Assembly (NCBI GenBank): GCA_963703385.1 | Contig: OY969816.1 | Span: 2,108,001-2,172,000, forward strand | Origin: Rhodoblastus sp963703385 | GTDB taxonomy: Bacteria; Pseudomonadota; Alphaproteobacteria; Rhizobiales; Beijerinckiaceae | Length of the DNA: 64,000 bases | Direction: 5' to 3' | Part shown: positions 60,550-64,000 of the stretch, piece by piece | Position numbering within the stretch: the stretch's first letter is position 1 | Layout of the letters: each line of letters opens with the position of its first letter | The notes under the pieces: generated by a model | What the model was told of the DNA's origin: nothing | Database searches by the model: none | Seen by the model: the letters and a program-made list of their open reading frames with translations, nothing else | Position numbers and translations under genes: made by a program

Positions 60550-61260
60550 GTGACGCCGGATTCAAGACTCTCGCTGGCTTTGGGTCTGTCCCAACGCGTC
60601 GCGGTCGTGTCGACCGTCGCGAGCCTGCATGTCCTGGTCCTGGCGGGCTCGCTCCTGATCGGGTCTGAAATCGTCGCGCCGCCGACCGCGCTCGGCGTGG
60701 ATGTCGTCAGCCAGGGCGAGCTGGCGTTCGAAACCGGATCGGCGCCGGCGCCCGACAGTCCGGTTTTATCGCCGCCCGTGCAGGAGCCGGCCGCCGAGGC
60801 GGCGCCGACCCAGCGACAGCAGGCCGCGCGGAATGAGCCGCAAAAGGCGCCGCCGGCGCCAGCCACCGACGATGGGCAAAAAAACCTGCCGCTGGCCAAG
60901 GACCAGCCGCAGCCGCAACAGGCGCAAGCGCGGGAAACGCCGCAGCCGGCGCAAGCCGCGGCCAGCCGCGTCGGCGCGGAAAGCAGCAAGGAGGCGGTCT
61001 CGCAGTCGAGCCGGACGCGCTATACGACGCTGGTTTCGGCCGAGATCAACCGCCGCAAATTCTATCCCTCCGCCGCGCGTGGAAAAGGCGACGGCGGGGT
61101 CGTCGAAATTACCTTCGAAATCGGTTCGGACGGCGCGCTTTTGCGCCAGGAGACCACCCGCTCGTCCGGCGACGAACGTCTCGACGCCGCCGCGCGCAAA
61201 ATGGTGGGTTCCGCCCATTTCCCGGCCCCGCCGGGAGGAAGATTTTTGGGAAAGATTTAG
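60550..61260 (+). CDS. tonB: TonB energy-transducing protein (copper module)
   Basis: The 236-residue protein begins with GTG and has an N-terminal anchor (VAVVSTVASLHVLVLAGSLLI) and a Pro/Ala/Gln-rich spacer (QPQPQQAQARETPQPAQ). The C-terminal TonB domain carries TTLVSAEINRRKFYPSAARG, VVEITFEIGSDGAL and AHFPAPPGG. It completes the second ExbB-ExbD-TonB set. The spacer is shorter and more Gln-rich than in the zinc module TonB. Confidence 0.9.
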   Translation: MTPDSRLSLALGLSQRVAVVSTVASLHVLVLAGSLLIGSEIVAPPTALGVDVVSQGELAFETGSAPAPDSPVLSPPVQEPAAEAAPTQRQQAARNEPQKAPPAPATDDGQKNLPLAKDQPQPQQAQARETPQPAQAAASRVGAESSKEAVSQSSRTRYTTLVSAEINRRKFYPSAARGKGDGGVVEITFEIGSDGALLRQETTRSSGDERLDAAARKMVGSAHFPAPPGGRFLGKI

Positions 61261-61462
61261 ATTACCTTCCACGTTGACACGAAAAGATAAGCGATATTCA
61301 CTGAGCTCTCCGTCCATTTATGGCTCGCCCTGCCGCCAGTCAGTCCTGTTTATGGGTTTATGACATAGTCCACTGGCCCAAAGCTGCCAGTCGTTAACTT
61401 CGCTCGTTTTGTAAAGGAACGGCTCGAAGCGGTCATCCATCCCCGATAAAAATTGTAGGCGG

Positions 61463-61500
61463 CGTGGGATGGAAGAAGTCGTCCGTCCCACGCGCTTTTG
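61463..61500. terminator. Hairpin terminator
   Basis: GCGTGGGA-GGA and TCC-TCCCACGC form a 10 to 11 bp stem with a small bulge, followed by GCTTTTG. It is about 200 bases after tonB and 30 bases past the porin remnant's stop on the other strand. It was probably the terminator of the former porin gene or of the copper module. Confidence 0.5.
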
Positions 61501-61529
61501 TCGTCAGAGCGTCACGCGCGTCTGGTCAG

Positions 61530-61627
61530 AACTGCCAGTGAATGCGGCCGGCGAAGACATTCGCCGGCCCCCGGGTCGGCGTTATAGCCGGGGTTGGCGA
61601 TAAATTGATAATCGACGCCGAGTTTTG
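61530..61627 (-). pseudogene. Porin C-terminal remnant
   Basis: The minus strand encodes TKLGVDYQFIANPGYNAD in one frame and then, after a one-base shift, GPANVFAGRIHWQF followed by a stop. Together these give the typical last two strands of an OprB-like carbohydrate porin, ending in Phe. Nothing upstream of this fits a porin, so only about 30 residues of a large gene remain, and they are frameshifted. Confidence 0.5.
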
Positions 61628-61692
61628 TCGACCCAACGTCTTGACGTCCACGAAAAGACGGCCTGGATGCTGCGCAGCCTGCTGGAAGACTG
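61628..61692 (+). pseudogene. Dps C-terminal remnant
   Basis: The plus strand encodes TQRLDVHEKTAWMLRSLLED and a stop. This is a recognisable C-terminal helix of Dps-type DNA-protection ferritins. The upstream sequence is antisense to a porin remnant, so over 130 residues are missing. Confidence 0.5.
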
Positions 61693-61811
61693 AAACGGAG
61701 GACGGGTCGGAAATCGGCCTGTCCGACGGCCTCAACGGCTTGACCGAAAGCGTGGCTGGATTCCAAGCTCGCCGATAACTCAGCGAGCGTGGGATCCGCG
61801 AGGCTAACAGC

Positions 61812-62372
61812 TTAAGCGGAACGGAAGGCGACCGAGTTTGACGCGCGTTTTCCTGCGCCGATGTGCCGCCACAATTCATAAATTGCCGCAAAACCATTGA
61901 CGACGCCGAGATCCAACAAGAAAGCGCGCGTTGCGCCCAACAGAGTGAGTTGCGAGGCATCTGCGGCTATCGCCATCCCGACGCCAAAGATAACAACCTC
62001 GGCAACGACGAAAGCGACGACCAAGGCCGAATTAACGCCTATCAAATTGAAGTGGGCATACCGCGACAAGGCGAAAATTGCAGCGCGGACCGACGCCAGC
62101 CCGATGGCGCCCTGGGCCACGCACCACATCAAGGCGGCGATATCGGTCGGCGAGCGGTGAAGGGCGACGTCAACCACCAAATTCGCCAACCAGACCACAA
62201 GCAAGGCTGAGAAGGCTGCTGCGCCATCAAAAAGCAAAGCGGAAATTGTCGCGAAAGCCGCGAGCGGAACCCCATCCGCGATGCTCAGGTTTAGGCCGAC
62301 GCTCGCAATTGCTAGCAGACCGATGGTCGGCGCTATTTTACGCCAGGCGACAAGCTCCGTCGGAAAAGTCAT
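61812..62372 (-). CDS. Hypothetical integral membrane protein
   Basis: The 186-residue protein from the ATG at 62372 (MTFPTELVAWRKIAPTIGLL) has five or six hydrophobic helices, with charged or polar loops such as VALHRSPTDIAALMW and SRYAHFNLIGVNS, and a basic C-terminus. GGGTAGGGA lies before this ATG. The fold resembles small S-component or queuosine-type transporters in size, but I find no family motif and do not assign one. The frame upstream to 62582 is unlikely to be translated. Confidence 0.55.
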   Translation of the reverse strand: MTFPTELVAWRKIAPTIGLLAIASVGLNLSIADGVPLAAFATISALLFDGAAAFSALLVVWLANLVVDVALHRSPTDIAALMWCVAQGAIGLASVRAAIFALSRYAHFNLIGVNSALVVAFVVAEVVIFGVGMAIAADASQLTLLGATRAFLLDLGVVNGFAAIYELWRHIGAGKRASNSVAFRSA

Positions 62373-62490
62373 GTTCCCTACCCTAACATGTGCAGGCTGA
62401 TGATCTGGCAGGCCGAATGACCTCTGCGAAAAGGCGACGAATGGGAGCGCGACAGGAAAGATATCGCAGCAATCGAGGTGTTCGGTCCAG

Positions 62491-62802
62491 TCAGGCGAAG
62501 GGCGTTGACCCTCGGACTTCATCGAGCTGAAAATCAGCCAGATCGACCCACATTTCGAGGCCCAGTTGTCTTTGCCCTGCATGTGTTACACCGCGATTCG
62601 CGCCAATGCGCGTCGCAACATAGGCTTCGCAACGCGAACGCATGCATTCTTCTGTGCAGAAATCGCCATAATCATCGCGCAGGCGCCTGAGGGCAATTTG
62701 GACCAATGCGCTTTGATTCTGACTGTCGGCATACCAAATTGGCGAAATCGTCGCCTCGATAATTGCATCGATCATGCTGCATTCCTTTTCGATATCGCAC
62801 AT
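62491..62802 (-). CDS. Hypothetical protein (103 residues)
   Basis: The protein contains MIDAIIEATISPIWYADSQN, then LRRLRDDYGDFCTEECMRSR and CEAYVATRIGANRG. It is a soluble protein with four or five cysteines and balanced composition, which distinguishes it from shadow frames. The start at 62802 has GGAGG eight bases upstream; an ATG at 62757 preceded by AAGGA is also possible. Function unknown. It lies upstream of the membrane protein on the same strand. Confidence 0.45.
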   Translation of the reverse strand: MCDIEKECSMIDAIIEATISPIWYADSQNQSALVQIALRRLRDDYGDFCTEECMRSRCEAYVATRIGANRGVTHAGQRQLGLEMWVDLADFQLDEVRGSTPFA

Positions 62803-63327
62803 CTCGAACGCCTCCATGGCCGGACAATCATTGGGTTCGCCAGGAGAATTAGAGAGGCTCGACGCCCCAGGCCAGCGAATTGATATATTTTAGAGAAGTT
62901 CTAAAACAGGGCTGTTCTCGGGCTTTGGTTGCGTCGATCGCCGCTCGATCAGTCTCGGCTGCTGACTTTCATTAAGCTGCCTTCCGGTCGAAGGGCCGCT
63001 CTCCGCCGAAATCGCCAATACGCTGGGCCAACGCCGAATTCCTGGTTTTGGCGCATCCTTACCTTTAAGCCTTTGACCGCTCGTCGTCAGAGATCGGTCA
63101 TTCGGACCAAGACCCGCCCAGCTGCGCCCTTGGCGGATTGCGACCGCGTCGCGTCGGAGATTCGCTTTGGAGGCAGTGGGCGCACCTTCATATCGTCAGG
63201 ACCAAAATCGGTGGAACAAGCCGCAAAAGTCTTGATTGTCGGTGGTTGCGGGCCCCCGCGACCACATTTTAACCACGCAACATACTGATTTCATTTAATG
63301 TGGTGACGGACCGGCCTCGGACCGGAC
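62803..63327. other. Gene-poor stretch before the TetR gene
   Basis: About 525 bases with no supported gene. Near 63267-63302 an inverted pair CCACATTTTA / TAATGTGG flanks an AT-rich segment. It could be a terminator or an operator close to the 3' end of the TetR gene. Confidence 0.35.
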
Positions 63328-63972
63328 TCACCATCTCGGCGCGCCTATCCCACGCAGGAAAAGTCCGACTGCGGCGGCCCGCCGCTGTTCCAGGCCGTCG
63401 GCGTCGAGTTCGACGCCATAAAGCGCGGCCCGGGACGACGGGCCGATGATCAGGTTGAGGAATAATTCGGCGGCGAGCATTTCGTCTGGGATGAGCAGTC
63501 CTTCGTGATGTTTGAAGGCGCGCAGGATGCTGGCGACGGCGTCCACGGCCCGCACCCAGCCCTGTTGATAGGCATATTGGGCGAGTTCCGGGAATTGCGC
63601 CTTCTGGGCGGCGATGACGCGATGCAGCGCCGCCGCGCCGGGCTTCAGCGCCTGACGGAGCATGGCGCGGCTCAGTCCATCCAGCGCCTCCACCAGATCG
63701 CCTGAATGGGCGCCGCTCTGCTGAGCCTCCGCCACCTGCGCGACCGGCAGCAGCCATTCGTTGATGCGCGCGGTCAGCACCGCCTGGAACAGCTCCCTCT
63801 TGTCCTTGTAGCGATGGTAGAGCGTCGGCTTGCCCACGCCGGCCGCCTCGGCCACCGCGTCCATGCTGGCGCCCTGATAGCCATGCTCCATGAACAGCCG
63901 GGTCGCGACTTCGAGCAGGCGAACATCTCGGCGGGCGGCTTCCTCCCGCGTGGGGCGGCCGCCGCGCCGCAC
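63328..63972 (-). CDS. TetR/AcrR-family transcriptional regulator (start near window edge)
   Basis: The 214-residue protein has a TetR N-terminal helix-turn-helix: LLEVATRLFMEHGYQGASMD, then AVAEAAGVGKPTLYHRYKDK and RELFQAVL. A C-terminal ligand-binding domain follows (TetR_C of the AefR/AcrR kind, with AAELFLNLIIGPSSR). A GTG at 63972 gives the start RRGGRPTREEAARR. The frame is open to the window edge, so a start further upstream is possible. The target, often an efflux operon, would lie outside the window. Confidence 0.85.
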   Translation of the reverse strand: MRRGGRPTREEAARRDVRLLEVATRLFMEHGYQGASMDAVAEAAGVGKPTLYHRYKDKRELFQAVLTARINEWLLPVAQVAEAQQSGAHSGDLVEALDGLSRAMLRQALKPGAAALHRVIAAQKAQFPELAQYAYQQGWVRAVDAVASILRAFKHHEGLLIPDEMLAAELFLNLIIGPSSRAALYGVELDADGLEQRRAAAVGLFLRGIGAPRW

Positions 63973-64000
63973 GGCGGCCTCGCGATGGGCGACGTCAGCT

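Larger units (their letters stand above)
61261..61811. other. Gene graveyard between tonB and the membrane protein gene
   Basis: The 551 bases hold a hairpin terminator and the fused ends of a porin gene and a Dps gene (listed separately). The rest contains no frame that I can support. This marks a deletion junction. Confidence 0.5.

Noticed and set aside
62929..63288. 119-codon plus-strand frame before the TetR gene
   Set aside because: It is rich in Arg, Pro and Ser, with no start signal and no similarity that I can recognise.
1..64000. tRNA, rRNA or CRISPR arrays
   Set aside because: I saw no tRNA-like cloverleaf, rRNA core sequence or regularly spaced repeat; the short repeats found are isolated palindromes.

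Overview
The window is GC-rich chromosomal DNA of an alphaproteobacterium of the order Hyphomicrobiales (Rhizobiales). The evidence is the split F0 operon with paired b' and b subunits, the membrane ferritin MbfA, an NdvB-type cyclic glucan synthase, DUF4167, and alphaproteobacterial Zur and NtrC-type sequences. A Csp1-like copper storage protein, very similar to the methanotroph family, a rich set of copper genes and a phosphoenolpyruvate carboxylase point to a methylotroph or methanotroph relative (Methylocystaceae/Beijerinckiaceae). That placement is an inference. I see no rRNA, tRNA, CRISPR array or prophage.

Region 1 (1-20.8 kb) is mostly housekeeping: the end of a heme-degrading-type monooxygenase, smc, an unusual three-gene operon (2OG-Fe(II) oxygenase, double Rid-domain protein, 2OG-Fe(II) oxygenase), a TMEM175-like channel, the F0 ATP synthase genes atpI-B-E-F'-F, two HdeA/HdeB-like periplasmic proteins, ppc with a Nudix gene, mbfA, a metallophosphoesterase, a ferredoxin-NADP reductase, an ArsC-like protein, a transglutaminase and a cold shock protein.

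Region 2 (20.9-32.1 kb) holds small conserved hypothetical genes, a DUF4167 gene and the giant ndvB-like gene (8.6 kb). A palindromic repeat of about 103 bp, with TAGAGCAT/ATGCTCTA ends, occurs four times in the window. Two copies sit between atpI and atpB.

Region 3 (32.1-49.1 kb) is bracketed by two matching, same-strand group II introns of about 1986 bp. Between them lie two gene stumps fused tail to tail (glycosyltransferase and DUF2254), kup, several tiny membrane proteins, a Fis-type protein, and a zinc module: znuA-znuC-znuB divergent from zur, then a TonB-dependent receptor, exbB (frameshifted), exbD and tonB. Three Zur-like operator candidates are visible.

Region 4 (49.1-61.3 kb) is a copper region: a DUF2946-like protein, a Crp-type regulator, PCuAC and SCO copper chaperones, a CusF-like protein, a Csp1-like protein, copC-copD, an outer-membrane protein and two more DUF2946-like proteins. 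It ends with a TonB-dependent receptor carrying the CxxxM and HxM motifs of the copper receptor OprC (frameshifted in its linker), followed by its own exbB-exbD-tonB. Zinc and copper uptake thus each appear to have a dedicated receptor and energy-transducing set, side by side.

Region 5 (61.3-64 kb) contains degraded ends of a Dps gene and a porin gene, a membrane protein of unknown function, a small hypothetical gene and a TetR regulator at the edge.
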